This document shows positions 1 to 8,890 of a stretch of DNA of 64,000 nucleotides, one piece after another (within the stretch, counting starts at the first letter, position 1; each line of letters begins with the position of its first letter). The DNA comes from Candidatus Hydrogenedens sp. Lineage in GTDB: Bacteria; Hydrogenedentota; Hydrogenedentia; Hydrogenedentales; JAEUWI01. The notes beneath the pieces were generated by a model. That model had not been told where the DNA came from, ran no database searches, and saw only the letters and a list, made by a program, of their open reading frames with translations. The stretch lies in contig WGMK01000007.1 of assembly GCA_016125095.1 (NCBI GenBank), positions 124,001 to 188,000 of the forward strand. Direction: 5' to 3'. Both the position numbers and the translations under genes were made by a program.

Positions 1-938
1 CGCGCTGGCTGGTGAGCCGCGAGCATCCGCTGACCTCCCGAGTGACCGTGAACCGCATGTGGCAGGAAGTGTTCGGCACGGGCCTGGTCAAGACGGCCGA
101 GGACTTCGGTTCGCAGGGCGAAGCGCCGACGCACCCGAAATTGCTGGACTGGCTGGCCGTGGAGTTCATGGACTCCGGCTGGGATGTGAAGGCCCTGATG
201 AAGGTCATGGTGATGTCGCGAACGTACCGGCAGGATTCCCGCGCGACTCCGGAAATGATCGAGCGCGATCGTCCGAACCGTTTGCTGGCGCGAGCGCCGC
301 GCTACCGTCTAGATGCCGAAGTGCTGCGCGACACCGCCCTGGCGGCCAGCGGGCTCTTGGTGGAGAAGCTCGGCGGACCCAGCGTGAAGCCCTATCAGCC
401 CCCGGGCATCTGGGAAGAGGTCAGCTATGGCGCCGGATTCACTGCGCAGGAGTACACGCAGGACACCGGCGAGGGCCTGTACCGCCGCAGCATGTATACG
501 TTCTGGAAGCGGCAGGCCCCGCCCGCGCGCATGGTGCTGTTCGATGCGCCCAACCGCGAGACTTGCTCGGTCAAGCGGTCCCGCACGAACACGCCCCTGC
601 AGGCGCTGGGCCTGATGAACGACCCGCAGTTCGTGGAGGCCTCGCGCGTGCTGGCGCAGCGGGCGCTGACCGAGGCCGATGCATCGCCTGAAGCGCGCAT
701 CGCGTTTTTGTTCGAGACCCTGACGGCGCGCGAGCCCGCCCCGGAGGAATTGCAGATCCTCAGCGGCCTGCTCGACAAACAGCAGGAGCGCTACGCGGCG
801 GATACCGGCGCGGCCGCGGGCCTGATCGGCGTGGGGGACAGCGCCCCGGCCGAAGGCATCGCGCCCGAGGAACTGGCGGCCTGGACCACCATCGCCAGCG
901 TCATTCTGAATCTAGACGAAACAATCAGCAAGTCCTGA
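1..938 (+). CDS. DUF1553 domain protein, C-terminal part (partial gene)
   Basis: This is the 3' end of a gene that enters from the left edge; the frame is open from base 3. The visible 311 or so residues match the C-terminal DUF1553 region of planctomycete-type secreted PSCyt proteins. Family-typical stretches are NRMWQEVFGTGLV, EDFGSQGEAPTHP followed by LLDWLA, and near the end TPLQALGLMNDPQFVEASR. Full-length members usually carry a cytochrome-like domain and DUF1549 upstream; these would lie outside the window. The gene stops 15 bases before a DUF1501 gene, the classic DUF1553-DUF1501 pairing of these phyla, so the two are probably co-transcribed. The biochemical function is not established; a role in degrading sulfated or complex polysaccharides is often proposed from context. 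An internal GTG at 12 is not the true start. Confidence 0.9.
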   Translation, partial: RWLVSREHPLTSRVTVNRMWQEVFGTGLVKTAEDFGSQGEAPTHPKLLDWLAVEFMDSGWDVKALMKVMVMSRTYRQDSRATPEMIERDRPNRLLARAPRYRLDAEVLRDTALAASGLLVEKLGGPSVKPYQPPGIWEEVSYGAGFTAQEYTQDTGEGLYRRSMYTFWKRQAPPARMVLFDAPNRETCSVKRSRTNTPLQALGLMNDPQFVEASRVLAQRALTEADASPEARIAFLFETLTAREPAPEELQILSGLLDKQQERYAADTGAAAGLIGVGDSAPAEGIAPEELAAWTTIASVILNLDETISKS

Positions 939-953
939 TACGGAGCAGCAGCC

Positions 954-2426
954 ATGGATTGCGAACACACGAACCCGGCGCGCGAGCAGCACCATCTGAT
1001 TACGCGGCGCCAGTTTTTCGGACGGACCAGCACGGGCATCGGTGCGGCGGCGCTCGCCTCGCTGCTGGGCGGCAATGCCTTTGCGGGCACGAACCCGGGC
1101 GGGCTGCACGGCCACCTGAACGGCCTGCATTTCGCGCCCAAGGCCAAGCGCGTCATCTATCTCTTTCAGAACGGCGCGCCCTCGCAGATCGATCTCTTCG
1201 ACTACAAGCCGCAGCTCGAGAACTGGCACGATGTGGACCTGCCGGAATCGGTGCGCAAGGGGCAGCGCCTCACGGGGATGACCTCCGGGCAGGAGCGCTT
1301 CCCGATGGCGAAGAGCCTGTTCAAGTTCGCCCGGTACGGCGAGTCCGGCCAGTGGTTCAGCGAACTCCTGCCGCATACCGCCACGGTAGCCGACGACATC
1401 TGCGTCGTGAAGACCATGAACACCGACGCCATCAACCACGACCCCGGCGTCACGTTCATACAGACGGGTCACCAGCAGCCGGGGCGGCCCAGTCTGGGCG
1501 CCTGGATGAGCTATGGCCTTGGCAGCATGAACGACAACCTGCCGGCGTTTGTGGTGCTGATTTCGCAGGGCAGCGCCAAGCGCGATGCCCAGGCCTTGTT
1601 CCAGCGGCTGTGGGGCTCGGGCTTCCTGCCGAGCGAGCACCAGGGCGTGAACTTCCGCGCAGGCGCCGACCCCGTGCTCTATCTCAACAATCCTCCCGGC
1701 ATCGATACGGCGACGCGGCGCGACATGCTCGACGCGCTGGCCGAACTGAATGCTCGGCAATTTCGCGATTATCAGGATCCGGAGATCAACGCCCGCATCG
1801 CGCAATACGAAATGGCCTACAAGATGCAGGCCTCGGTGCCGGACCTGATGGACGTATCCGACGAACCGGAATCCACCTTCGAGATGTACGGCGACGATGC
1901 GCGTAAGCCCGGCACTTTCGCGGCGAACTGCCTGCTGGCACGCCGCCTGGCCGAGCGCGACGTGCGTTTCATTCAGCTCTACCACCGCGGCTGGGATCAG
2001 CACGGCGACCTGCCGCGCGATCTTACGCTACAGTGTAAGGATACCGACCAGCCCTCGGCGGCACTGGTGAAGGACCTGAAACAGCGCGGCCTGCTGGAAG
2101 ATACGCTGGTGATCTGGGGCGGCGAATTCGGGCGCACGGTGTATTGCCAGGGCACGCTGACCGACGCGAACTACGGCCGCGATCACCATCCGCGTTGCTA
2201 CTCCATCTGGATGGCGGGCGGCGGCGTGAAGCCGGGCTTGTCGTATGGACAGACCGACGAATTCAGCTACAACATCGTCGACAAGCCGGTGCACGTGCAC
2301 GATTTCAACGCCACGCTGATGCACTTGATGGGCATCGACCACGAACGCCTGACGTACAAGTTCCAGGGGCGCGATTTCCGCCTCACCGATGTGCACGGGC
2401 ACGTGGTGGACGACATCATCGCCTAG
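954..2426 (+). CDS. DUF1501 domain-containing Tat-exported protein
   Basis: A 490-residue protein with an N-terminal twin-arginine signal ([20 protein letters not shown], about residues 21-40), so it is exported folded. The body matches DUF1501, a family with an alkaline-phosphatase/sulfatase-like fold; recognisable pieces are [18 protein letters not shown], the GGEFGRT motif in the middle, and [15 protein letters not shown] near the end. A Shine-Dalgarno GGAGCAG lies 6 bases before the ATG. It follows the DUF1553 gene by 15 bases, and this pair is conserved in Planctomycetes and related phyla. Its stop overlaps that of the convergent glycerophosphodiesterase gene in a shared CTAG. The substrate is unknown. 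Confidence 0.93.
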   Translation: MDCEHTNPAREQHHLITRRQFFGRTSTGIGAAALASLLGGNAFAGTNPGGLHGHLNGLHFAPKAKRVIYLFQNGAPSQIDLFDYKPQLENWHDVDLPESVRKGQRLTGMTSGQERFPMAKSLFKFARYGESGQWFSELLPHTATVADDICVVKTMNTDAINHDPGVTFIQTGHQQPGRPSLGAWMSYGLGSMNDNLPAFVVLISQGSAKRDAQALFQRLWGSGFLPSEHQGVNFRAGADPVLYLNNPPGIDTATRRDMLDALAELNARQFRDYQDPEINARIAQYEMAYKMQASVPDLMDVSDEPESTFEMYGDDARKPGTFAANCLLARRLAERDVRFIQLYHRGWDQHGDLPRDLTLQCKDTDQPSAALVKDLKQRGLLEDTLVIWGGEFGRTVYCQGTLTDANYGRDHHPRCYSIWMAGGGVKPGLSYGQTDEFSYNIVDKPVHVHDFNATLMHLMGIDHERLTYKFQGRDFRLTDVHGHVVDDIIA

Positions 2427-3301
2427 GGCTTAGCTTCGTCCAGCGCCTCATAAACGCGGTCCGGGTAGTCGCTGAGCACGAGGTCGATGCCCATGGCCAG
2501 ATACTCCCGGATGGCCTCGGGGCTGTTCACCGTATGCACCTGCACCGGGATGCCCTTGGCCTGGATCGCCTTGAAGTTCTCCGCTGTGGCGCCGATCTGT
2601 TTCGCCAACCCGGGCGAGAAAGCCAGGTAGCTTGCGGCGGGTTCATAGCCTTGCCAGTCCCCGGAATTGAGCGCGGTGAAGAGCAGGAGCGCGTTGGACG
2701 GGTCGAAGCAGCGGGCGATCTCCGGGGCTTTCTCTCGAAAGGTGCCCATGTGCAGCGGGTTGAAGGAGGCCACGATCACCCGCGATTCGGCGCCCGCGGC
2801 CCGTATGACCTCGATGGTTTTCTCAACCACCTTTTCGCCGTGCTTCGTCTCGATAAGAAATTGGTGATTCGGGCAGGCCGCCAGCACCTCGGCGAAGGTC
2901 GGCACCTGCAGCCCCTTGCCGCGGAAGGGGAAATCCCCCTCGGGTCCCTTGAAGTGGTACCCGGCATCGAGCGCCCGCACCTCCTCGAAGGTCTTCGCGG
3001 TAATCAGCCCCTCGCCGTCGGTGGTCCGGTTCACGGTGGCGTCGTGCATCATCACCAATTCACCGTCCGAAGTGGTCTGCACATCGCCCTCGAGCAGCAT
3101 ATCGGGCCAGCGTTCGGCACAGTGCTGGTAGGCGTAGAGTGTCGCCTCGGGCCACAAGCCTCCGCCGCCGCGATGCGCGCCCGCATGTCCCTTCAGTTCT
3201 ACCTTTGCCACGCCCGGCCGGAGTTCCTCGCCTTGGGCGGCGGGTGCGGCAGCCAAAAGGATCGCGAAACAGAACGCGGCTATACGAATGGTTCTCGACA
3301 T
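2423..3301 (-). CDS. Secreted glycerophosphodiester phosphodiesterase family protein
   Basis: A 292-residue GDPD-family enzyme expected to hydrolyse glycerophosphodiesters to an alcohol and glycerol 3-phosphate. A Sec signal peptide covers residues 1-24. Family motifs: HRGGGG at 43-48 followed by PEAT (variant of HRG...PENT), an acidic pair plus MHD ([15 protein letters not shown]), IETKHG in mid-protein, and C-terminal VHTVN and SDYPD. Length is normal for a single-domain periplasmic GDPD. It lies divergent to the SDR gene; the 97-base spacer contains a TAGAAT box at 3330-3335 that could serve the SDR side. It ends convergently on the DUF1501 gene with a 4-base overlap. Confidence 0.92.
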   Translation of the reverse strand: MSRTIRIAAFCFAILLAAAPAAQGEELRPGVAKVELKGHAGAHRGGGGLWPEATLYAYQHCAERWPDMLLEGDVQTTSDGELVMMHDATVNRTTDGEGLITAKTFEEVRALDAGYHFKGPEGDFPFRGKGLQVPTFAEVLAACPNHQFLIETKHGEKVVEKTIEVIRAAGAESRVIVASFNPLHMGTFREKAPEIARCFDPSNALLLFTALNSGDWQGYEPAASYLAFSPGLAKQIGATAENFKAIQAKGIPVQVHTVNSPEAIREYLAMGIDLVLSDYPDRVYEALDEAKP

Positions 3302-3398
3302 GGGATTTTTCCCTGCGCGCCCGATGCGCTAGAATGCGCGCCCATACGGGCAGCGCGGGTTGCGGCAAGGACCGCAGTGTAGCGGCAGGGAGTTTCCA

Positions 3399-4229
3399 AT
3401 GTCATCTCTCATGGACGGACAGGTAGTTATCATCACGGGCTCCGGGCGCGGTATCGGCGCCGCAGCGGGGCGTTTGTTCGCGAAGCACGGAGCGAAAGTC
3501 GTGCTGACCGATATCGACGCGGGCCCCGTCGGCGACGTAGCGGCCGAAATCAGAGCCTCGGGCGGCGACGCGATTAGCGTGCCGGGCGACCTGACGGCCC
3601 CTGAATTTCCGCGTGAACTTGTTGAGAATACCATCGAAAAGTACGGGCAATTGAATGTGCTTGTGAACAATGCGGGCTACACGTGGGATGGCATGGCGCA
3701 CAAGATGTCCGACAAGCAATGGCAGGCCATGCTAGACGTACATCTCACCGCGCCTTTCCGGCTGATCCAGGCCGCGGCGCCGTATATGCGTGATGCCGCC
3801 AAACGCGAAATGGACGAGGGCCGCGCGCCGGAGCCGCGCTGCATCGTCAATGTCTCCTCCACCTCGGGACTGCATGGCAACATCGGCCAGGCGAATTACG
3901 CCGCCGCCAAGATGGGCATCGTCGGACTGACCAAGACCATCGCGAAGGAGTGGGGCAGCTTCGGCATCCGCTGCAACGCCGTGGCCTTCGGCATGATCGA
4001 GACGCGCCTCACGCAGGACAAGACGACGGCGGGCGCCATCGAGGTGGCGGGGGAGACGATCCAACTCGGCATCCCCGGCCATATCCGCGATCTCTCGAAG
4101 ATGGCGATTCCGCTCGGGCGTTCCGGAACCCCGGAAGAGGCGGCCGGCGCGCTGCTGATGGTGGCGTCTCCGCTCGCGGCTTATGTCACGGGGCATACGC
4201 TGGAAGCGACCGGCGGCCTCGGCATCTAG
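3399..4229 (+). CDS. SDR-family NAD(P)-dependent oxidoreductase (FabG-like)
   Basis: A 276-residue classical short-chain dehydrogenase/reductase, cytoplasmic. The Rossmann glycine motif TGSGRGIG is at 13-20, NNAG at 90-93, catalytic Ser at about 154-156, and Tyr167-x3-Lys171 (YAAAK). An insert around 131-148 and another before LGRSGTPEEAAG make it slightly longer than FabG (about 245). The chosen ATG is preceded by GGGAG at 8 bases; an upstream in-frame TTG at 3360 lacks a ribosome site. The substrate cannot be read from sequence; 3-oxoacyl-ACP/CoA or sugar/alcohol reduction are options. The next gene begins 8 bases downstream. Confidence 0.92.
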   Translation: MSSLMDGQVVIITGSGRGIGAAAGRLFAKHGAKVVLTDIDAGPVGDVAAEIRASGGDAISVPGDLTAPEFPRELVENTIEKYGQLNVLVNNAGYTWDGMAHKMSDKQWQAMLDVHLTAPFRLIQAAAPYMRDAAKREMDEGRAPEPRCIVNVSSTSGLHGNIGQANYAAAKMGIVGLTKTIAKEWGSFGIRCNAVAFGMIETRLTQDKTTAGAIEVAGETIQLGIPGHIRDLSKMAIPLGRSGTPEEAAGALLMVASPLAAYVTGHTLEATGGLGI

Positions 4230-4236
4230 GCGCAGC

Positions 4237-6483
4237 GTGGGTTTCTTGCGCACCGCCGAATCCCGCCGCGCGGCCGCCGCGGTGCTGCTATTGCTGGCGC
4301 TGGCCGCAGCACTGCGGTTCTTTCAGCTGGGCGTGGCAGACCTGACGGAGGACGAGGAACTCTCCACCGGCCTGCCGCTGCTGTCCTACGCGGAACTCTT
4401 TTACGACATCGCGGGGCGGCCGCCGCTGGCATTTCTGGCGCAGAAGGCCGTCACCGACCTGTCTGGCTCTGCCTCGGCTTGGTGGCTGCGGCTGGTGTCC
4501 GTGCTCGAGGGCCTCGCCGCGCTGCCGCTGTTGTTCTATCTGGTGCGTCGCCAGTTTGGCTTTGGACCGGCCTGCATCGCCGGGCTGCTGCTTGCGACCT
4601 CTGAGTTCCACGTGCTCTATTCGCGCGATGCCCGCTATTATCCGCTGCTGATGCTCGTGTGCCTCGCGGCTTTGGCGTGCTATTGGGCGGTTTTTGCCGA
4701 GCAGCGCTGGCGCTGGATTCCGGCGCTCGCGCTCAGCATTGCCGCAGTTCCGCTTACGCACTACGCCGGTTACCTGTTCCTCGCTTCGCTGGTGCTGGCC
4801 TCGGTTCCGCTCCTGTGCACGCCCCGATGGCTGGTGCTCTTGCGCCAGTATCCGCACCGGATTGCTGGAATCGCGGCCGGCGGGCTGGTGGCGGCGCTGT
4901 TGCTTGGATTCCTCATGCGCGGGTATCTCATCGCCGTGACCCGGCACCTCAGCTGGCCCGACCTGACGGCACCCTTGCCGCCTTTGTTCGATGTCACCCC
5001 GGAGTTTCTGTCGAACCGCTTTGCGGAGGTGATCGGAGTTCCATCGCCGTGGCATTGGGTTGTCGCCGCGCTCTGCCTGCTGGGGCTGTTGCGGGCCGCC
5101 TATGCCGACTGGCGCTGGCTGCCCGTCTCGCTGAGTATCGTCGTCGTGCCGTTTCTGCTGTATTACCTTTTTCCGCCCGAGCATCCCTGGAATCCCAAGT
5201 ACTTCATCTTCCAATTGCCCGTGTTCTGGGCGTCCGCCGCGCTGGGTATCGATCTCATGGCGCGCGCGATCATGCGCCTGGGGCAACCTGCCTATTACCT
5301 CGCGGCTGCGATTCTGGCCCTGGGCCTCGTGGTACCAAACCTGGCAGGACTGATGCATGACTTCGAGTATCCAGACACGGCGCAGCATGAACTCGGGCGC
5401 GATCTTACCGCATGGACGACGAGCCAGGATCAGTACTTCGTCACCTGGGAGGGGCAGCCGCGGATTCTTCGCCACGATTTTCCGCCCATCGAATGGCCCA
5501 CGCATCAGCAACTAATCCGGCAGAACCAGCCGTTTCCGTGGAGTCTCGAGCCATCGCCGCGCTGGTATTTGTTGCCCGGAAAGCTCGATGTGAACGCCGA
5601 TACCGTACGGGAAATCCTGTCTGCGAAGTTCTCGCGCATCGCATACGATGAGGTCTTTCTCGCGCGCTCGCCCAATATTCAGTCCGTAAGCTTCGGTGAG
5701 AACGCCTTCGGTTCGCCGGATGTTGCCGGGCCGTTGCAGTTGCCCCCGGGTGGTGAGTACCGCTTCACCGCTTTGATACCCCGCGAAGGCAGCCGCGCCG
5801 TGCTGGCCGACTTCAGCGGGGACTGCGTTTCGCTTTCGGTGACGGTCTGGGGCAGCACGGCGCTTCAAACTGACTGCGTGGCCGCAGCGGGCGGTGTGTT
5901 GGAGAAGCTCGGTGAAGTGCCCCTGAAACGAGGGCCCGTCGAGATTCAACTCCAGAACACTGGTCCGGCGCCGCTGGCGCTGAACCGCCTCCACTTGGTG
6001 CCGGTGTTCGCCGGGGATGGGCCTCTTTCTCTGCCCGCGTGGGACTTTCTCGCGTTTGACGGCGGCGACAACCTGAGTTCGGTGTGGGTGCAACAGCGCG
6101 ACGACGGACTGATGCTGCGCGATTTCCGGCATGGTCAATCCGCCACCTACGTTTTCTACTCGGAGTATGAAGGCCCGATTACGCTGGAGGCCGCGGCGCT
6201 CAACGATCCGCCCTTCATCAATCGCTATCAGGTCGTCATGCCGGGTACGAAACTGGACTACGCCATTCTGGAATTCGCCCGGGAAGATGGCACTGTCAGC
6301 CGCGAGCGCACCAAACCCTTCGCGCTGGGCAGGGGATTGTATTCGGTGTCTATCGGCTACCTCGGCGTGCCAAGCGAGGACATGAAGCGGGCCACGCGGA
6401 ACGGACGGGCGCGTACGGAAGAGACGCTGCAGAATAGCGGATTGAAAGAACTGGTGCTGCTGCCCGGGGGCGAAGCGCGCTAG
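4237..6483 (+). CDS. GT39/ArnT-like polytopic membrane glycosyltransferase
   Basis: About 748 residues from the GTG at 4237. The first 380 residues carry roughly ten hydrophobic segments. The first periplasmic loop holds the acidic motif TEDEELSTG followed by GRPPLAF, and SRDARYYPLLML follows, all typical of GT-C glycosyltransferases of the PMT/ArnT (GT39, PF13231) type that use polyprenyl-phosphate sugars. The last 350 or so residues form a soluble, beta-rich periplasmic region without a recognised family. The GTG is chosen because it lies 8 bases after the SDR stop; the frame also opens upstream inside the SDR gene. It ends overlapping the pentapeptide gene in CTAG. Likely role: glycosylation of envelope lipid, polysaccharide or protein; acceptor unknown. 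Confidence 0.82.
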   Translation: MGFLRTAESRRAAAAVLLLLALAAALRFFQLGVADLTEDEELSTGLPLLSYAELFYDIAGRPPLAFLAQKAVTDLSGSASAWWLRLVSVLEGLAALPLLFYLVRRQFGFGPACIAGLLLATSEFHVLYSRDARYYPLLMLVCLAALACYWAVFAEQRWRWIPALALSIAAVPLTHYAGYLFLASLVLASVPLLCTPRWLVLLRQYPHRIAGIAAGGLVAALLLGFLMRGYLIAVTRHLSWPDLTAPLPPLFDVTPEFLSNRFAEVIGVPSPWHWVVAALCLLGLLRAAYADWRWLPVSLSIVVVPFLLYYLFPPEHPWNPKYFIFQLPVFWASAALGIDLMARAIMRLGQPAYYLAAAILALGLVVPNLAGLMHDFEYPDTAQHELGRDLTAWTTSQDQYFVTWEGQPRILRHDFPPIEWPTHQQLIRQNQPFPWSLEPSPRWYLLPGKLDVNADTVREILSAKFSRIAYDEVFLARSPNIQSVSFGENAFGSPDVAGPLQLPPGGEYRFTALIPREGSRAVLADFSGDCVSLSVTVWGSTALQTDCVAAAGGVLEKLGEVPLKRGPVEIQLQNTGPAPLALNRLHLVPVFAGDGPLSLPAWDFLAFDGGDNLSSVWVQQRDDGLMLRDFRHGQSATYVFYSEYEGPITLEAAALNDPPFINRYQVVMPGTKLDYAILEFAREDGTVSRERTKPFALGRGLYSVSIGYLGVPSEDMKRATRNGRARTEETLQNSGLKELVLLPGGEAR

Positions 6484-7367
6484 ATGGCCTTGAGACCGGC
6501 CAGCATGCCGATGTAGAGACGGTGGCTCCAGCTGAGCTTGCAGCGGCTGAACCGCGCGCCTCGCATGTGGGCGCCCCAAAGCCGCACCCCCGAGAGGTTT
6601 GCTCCCGAGAAATCCGCATTGGTGAGATCGGTTTTACGAAGCATGGCGCCACTCAGCGTTGCGTCGCTCGAATTCGCCCCGGAAAGATTCGCGGCGCTCA
6701 AGTTCGCGCCGGAGAGGTTGGTGTCGGTAAGTACCGCCTCGTTCAGGTTCGAGGTACGCAAGTCTGCACCGCGCATGTCGGCCCCGCGGAAATTCACACG
6801 GCCCAGGTTCGCCTCGCAGAACTTTGCCTTGATGAGTTCCGTGCCGCTCAGGTTCGCGCCGGTAAGATTGGACTCGCGGAAATCGACGTCCTTCATGCGC
6901 GCGCCCATCATGTCGGCCTCGCGCAATTTGGCATGACGCAGCACCGCGCCGCGGAGCTTGGACTTCACGAACATCGCCTTGCGGAAATCGCTGCCGATGC
7001 AGTTCGTCTCGCGGAGATTCGCTTCCGTAAAATTCGCGGCGCAGAAACGGCCAAGTCGCAAGTCGGCGCTGCGCAGTTGAGCCGCTGTGAAATTGGCGTA
7101 GAGAAACGAGCCCTCGCGCAGATCGGCGCGCTCCATCTTGGCTCCGGAAAAATCGGCCTTGTCGAGCATGGCACCGGAGAAATTAACCCCGGTCAGGTCA
7201 GCGCGGGAGAAGTTGGCCCCGGCCAGGTTCAGGCCGCTGAGGTTGGCGCCCTGGAGGTTGGCGGCGCTGAGGTCGAGCACTTCTCCCGGGTGGGATTGAC
7301 ACCATGCGGCTATCGCCTCGGGACCGCCCCGCAGAACTCCGAGATGCTCGAGTTTGGTTACACTCAT
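6480..7367 (-). CDS. Pentapeptide-repeat protein
   Basis: A 295-residue protein that is almost entirely A(D/N)LxX/A(N)FxX pentapeptide repeats after a short N-terminal head (MSVTKLEHLG through about residue 35). Such repeats fold as a right-handed quadrilateral beta-helix. Repeats are visible as ANLQGANLSGLNLAGANFS and onward to VRLWGAHMRGARFS. There is no signal peptide, so it is presumably cytoplasmic. Some family members protect DNA gyrase (Qnr/MfpA), but most have no known role and nothing here singles out gyrase. The start at 7367 is preferred over an upstream frame start at 7439 because the best promoter -10 lies at 7428-7433, which would place the upstream start outside the transcript. 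Confidence 0.93.
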   Translation of the reverse strand: MSVTKLEHLGVLRGGPEAIAAWCQSHPGEVLDLSAANLQGANLSGLNLAGANFSRADLTGVNFSGAMLDKADFSGAKMERADLREGSFLYANFTAAQLRSADLRLGRFCAANFTEANLRETNCIGSDFRKAMFVKSKLRGAVLRHAKLREADMMGARMKDVDFRESNLTGANLSGTELIKAKFCEANLGRVNFRGADMRGADLRTSNLNEAVLTDTNLSGANLSAANLSGANSSDATLSGAMLRKTDLTNADFSGANLSGVRLWGAHMRGARFSRCKLSWSHRLYIGMLAGLKAI

Positions 7368-7427
7368 ATCGAGTGGCGCGCTCCGTTCCGTTCCCCAAGA
7401 TGTTTCATGTCTAACAGTGCAAGGCGC

Positions 7428-7436
7428 AGTATAACA
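7428..7436 (-). promoter_or_regulatory. Extended -10 promoter for the pentapeptide-repeat gene
   Basis: Read on the minus strand this is TGTTATACT, an extended -10 (TGn plus TATACT). No good -35 hexamer is present at 16-18 bases, which is normal for extended -10 promoters. The predicted start of transcription near 7421 gives a leader of about 54 bases to the ATG at 7367. Confidence 0.5.
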
Positions 7437-7495
7437 CAAGTTTCTGGAATTTCATATCCCACGGTTTGGCAGATTTCGCAACCGCTGCCAGTAGG

Positions 7496-8758
7496 TTACG
7501 ACAAGGATTTTGGGGCGGATTCGGCAAGAAATCCATCTTTCAGGCACTCAAAAATCGCCGCCGCGATGGCCCGATGTCCGGCTGCGGTGGGGTGCCCATC
7601 GATGAGGAAAAACAAGGGAGCTTTCGACGCTGCAACTGCGGCACGCAAGCTCGGTTGCACCCGGCAGCCGGGTACACCCGCGCGTTCAATTACCTCCATC
7701 GACACGTCATCAAGCTTGGTGCCTTGTCCGAGAGCCTCCCGAGTAGCATCATCGGCTGGCGGTTCCAACAAGTAGCGTGCATCGAAATCCAGGCATGCTG
7801 GCGATACCGACGCTGCGATGGGAAGGGACACCGCCAAGACTGCCGCGCCGTTCCGTGCGGCCGTACGTTTAATCGCCTCCAGTCGTTCCCCAGCGAGCGC
7901 GAGCGCCTGATCCACAACCGGGTTGTCGTGCTTGTATTGCAGCAGTAGTTGCAGCACGCTGCTGATTCCGCCCGCAGACGACAAGAGCACGGGATTCAGC
8001 AGTCCCCGTTCGAAATCCCGCCGCACCTCTTCAGGCAGCGCCGCTATCCGGGCGGTATCCGACTGCGAAGCGTTTGCTACGTATTGCTCGTACTGGGTAC
8101 GGAAAGCCGTGTGCGTCTGCTCCGGATTCCACGTTTCCGCGGGGCGCGCCTCGAATCGGCCGAGGCGGTAATAGAGGTTGGGGGCAACCGACCGCAGGGT
8201 GAGTCCCGCGGCCGAGGCGATACGTTCGAGCGCCGACTCCGGCAGCGCTCCCTCCAGCGACATCATCGGGTCCGGCGCCAGGTCGTCCAGTTGCAGCAGT
8301 CCAAGAATGACAAGATCGGGCTGAAGGTAGGGGATGGCGCGCTCCGCAATCTCGAGATAGTTGTACAGCGATGCGCCCGGCACACCGAGATTGAGCACCT
8401 CGACGTCGTGCCCCGATTCAGCGCAAAGGATCTCCAGTTGGTGTGGCCAAGGTTCTTCGTCGTTCACGCCGAAGCCGAACGTGAATGAATCGCCAATGGC
8501 GAGGATGCGGGCGCGACCGATCGGCGGGTCGGAACTCGTTTCCGGACCGCGGAAGCCGAGCGTGTTGATGTGGGCGACCGCCTGAAACTCGCGCGTGTCG
8601 TAGTGGATTGTGCTGCCGGGCGCGAACAATAGCCCGTGCTCTGGCCATGGGGCGGAAAGAAAGCGCCCCGCCACAGCATTGAACAGCAGCGCCAAAGCCC
8701 CTGCCGAAGCTACGACAGCCGCCGTTCCAAAGGCGATGCGGATCCATCCAGGCTTCAT
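7496..8758 (-). CDS. Membrane-anchored SGNH/GDSL hydrolase
   Basis: A 420-residue protein with one N-terminal membrane segment (about residues 7-30) and a periplasmic SGNH hydrolase domain. Block I is AIGDSFTFGFG (nucleophile Ser in GDS), a Gly-containing block is LNLGVPGASLYNYLE, and the C-terminal catalytic Asp-His is in DGHPTAAGH. The ATG at 8758 has an AGGAGCG ribosome site 6 bases upstream; the frame stays open further upstream but without support. SGNH enzymes of this kind remove or transfer O-acyl groups on polysaccharides. A second, distantly related SGNH gene is divergent, 132 bases away. The actual substrate is unknown. Confidence 0.88.
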   Translation of the reverse strand: MKPGWIRIAFGTAAVVASAGALALLFNAVAGRFLSAPWPEHGLLFAPGSTIHYDTREFQAVAHINTLGFRGPETSSDPPIGRARILAIGDSFTFGFGVNDEEPWPHQLEILCAESGHDVEVLNLGVPGASLYNYLEIAERAIPYLQPDLVILGLLQLDDLAPDPMMSLEGALPESALERIASAAGLTLRSVAPNLYYRLGRFEARPAETWNPEQTHTAFRTQYEQYVANASQSDTARIAALPEEVRRDFERGLLNPVLLSSAGGISSVLQLLLQYKHDNPVVDQALALAGERLEAIKRTAARNGAAVLAVSLPIAASVSPACLDFDARYLLEPPADDATREALGQGTKLDDVSMEVIERAGVPGCRVQPSLRAAVAASKAPLFFLIDGHPTAAGHRAIAAAIFECLKDGFLAESAPKSLS

Positions 8759-8890
8759 TGCGGCGCTCCTATCCAGTCGGCGCAAGGGAAGGTAACGTAT
8801 CGCCTGGATGCATGCAAGCCAAACGGGCGTTTCGAAATTGCAGCCTTGCCTATGCAAGGATACGCCTCCACCTTGGCCGAGCGCGAAAAC

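Noticed and set aside
12..60. GTG at 12 as a true start of the first gene
   Set aside because: The frame continues upstream to base 3 with family-typical residues (RWLVSREHPLT), so the gene is cut by the window edge.
6480..7367. Regular short repeats as a possible CRISPR or tandem-repeat locus
   Set aside because: The periodicity is that of pentapeptide codons in a single open frame; there are no identical repeats with unique spacers. No CRISPR array was seen anywhere in the window.
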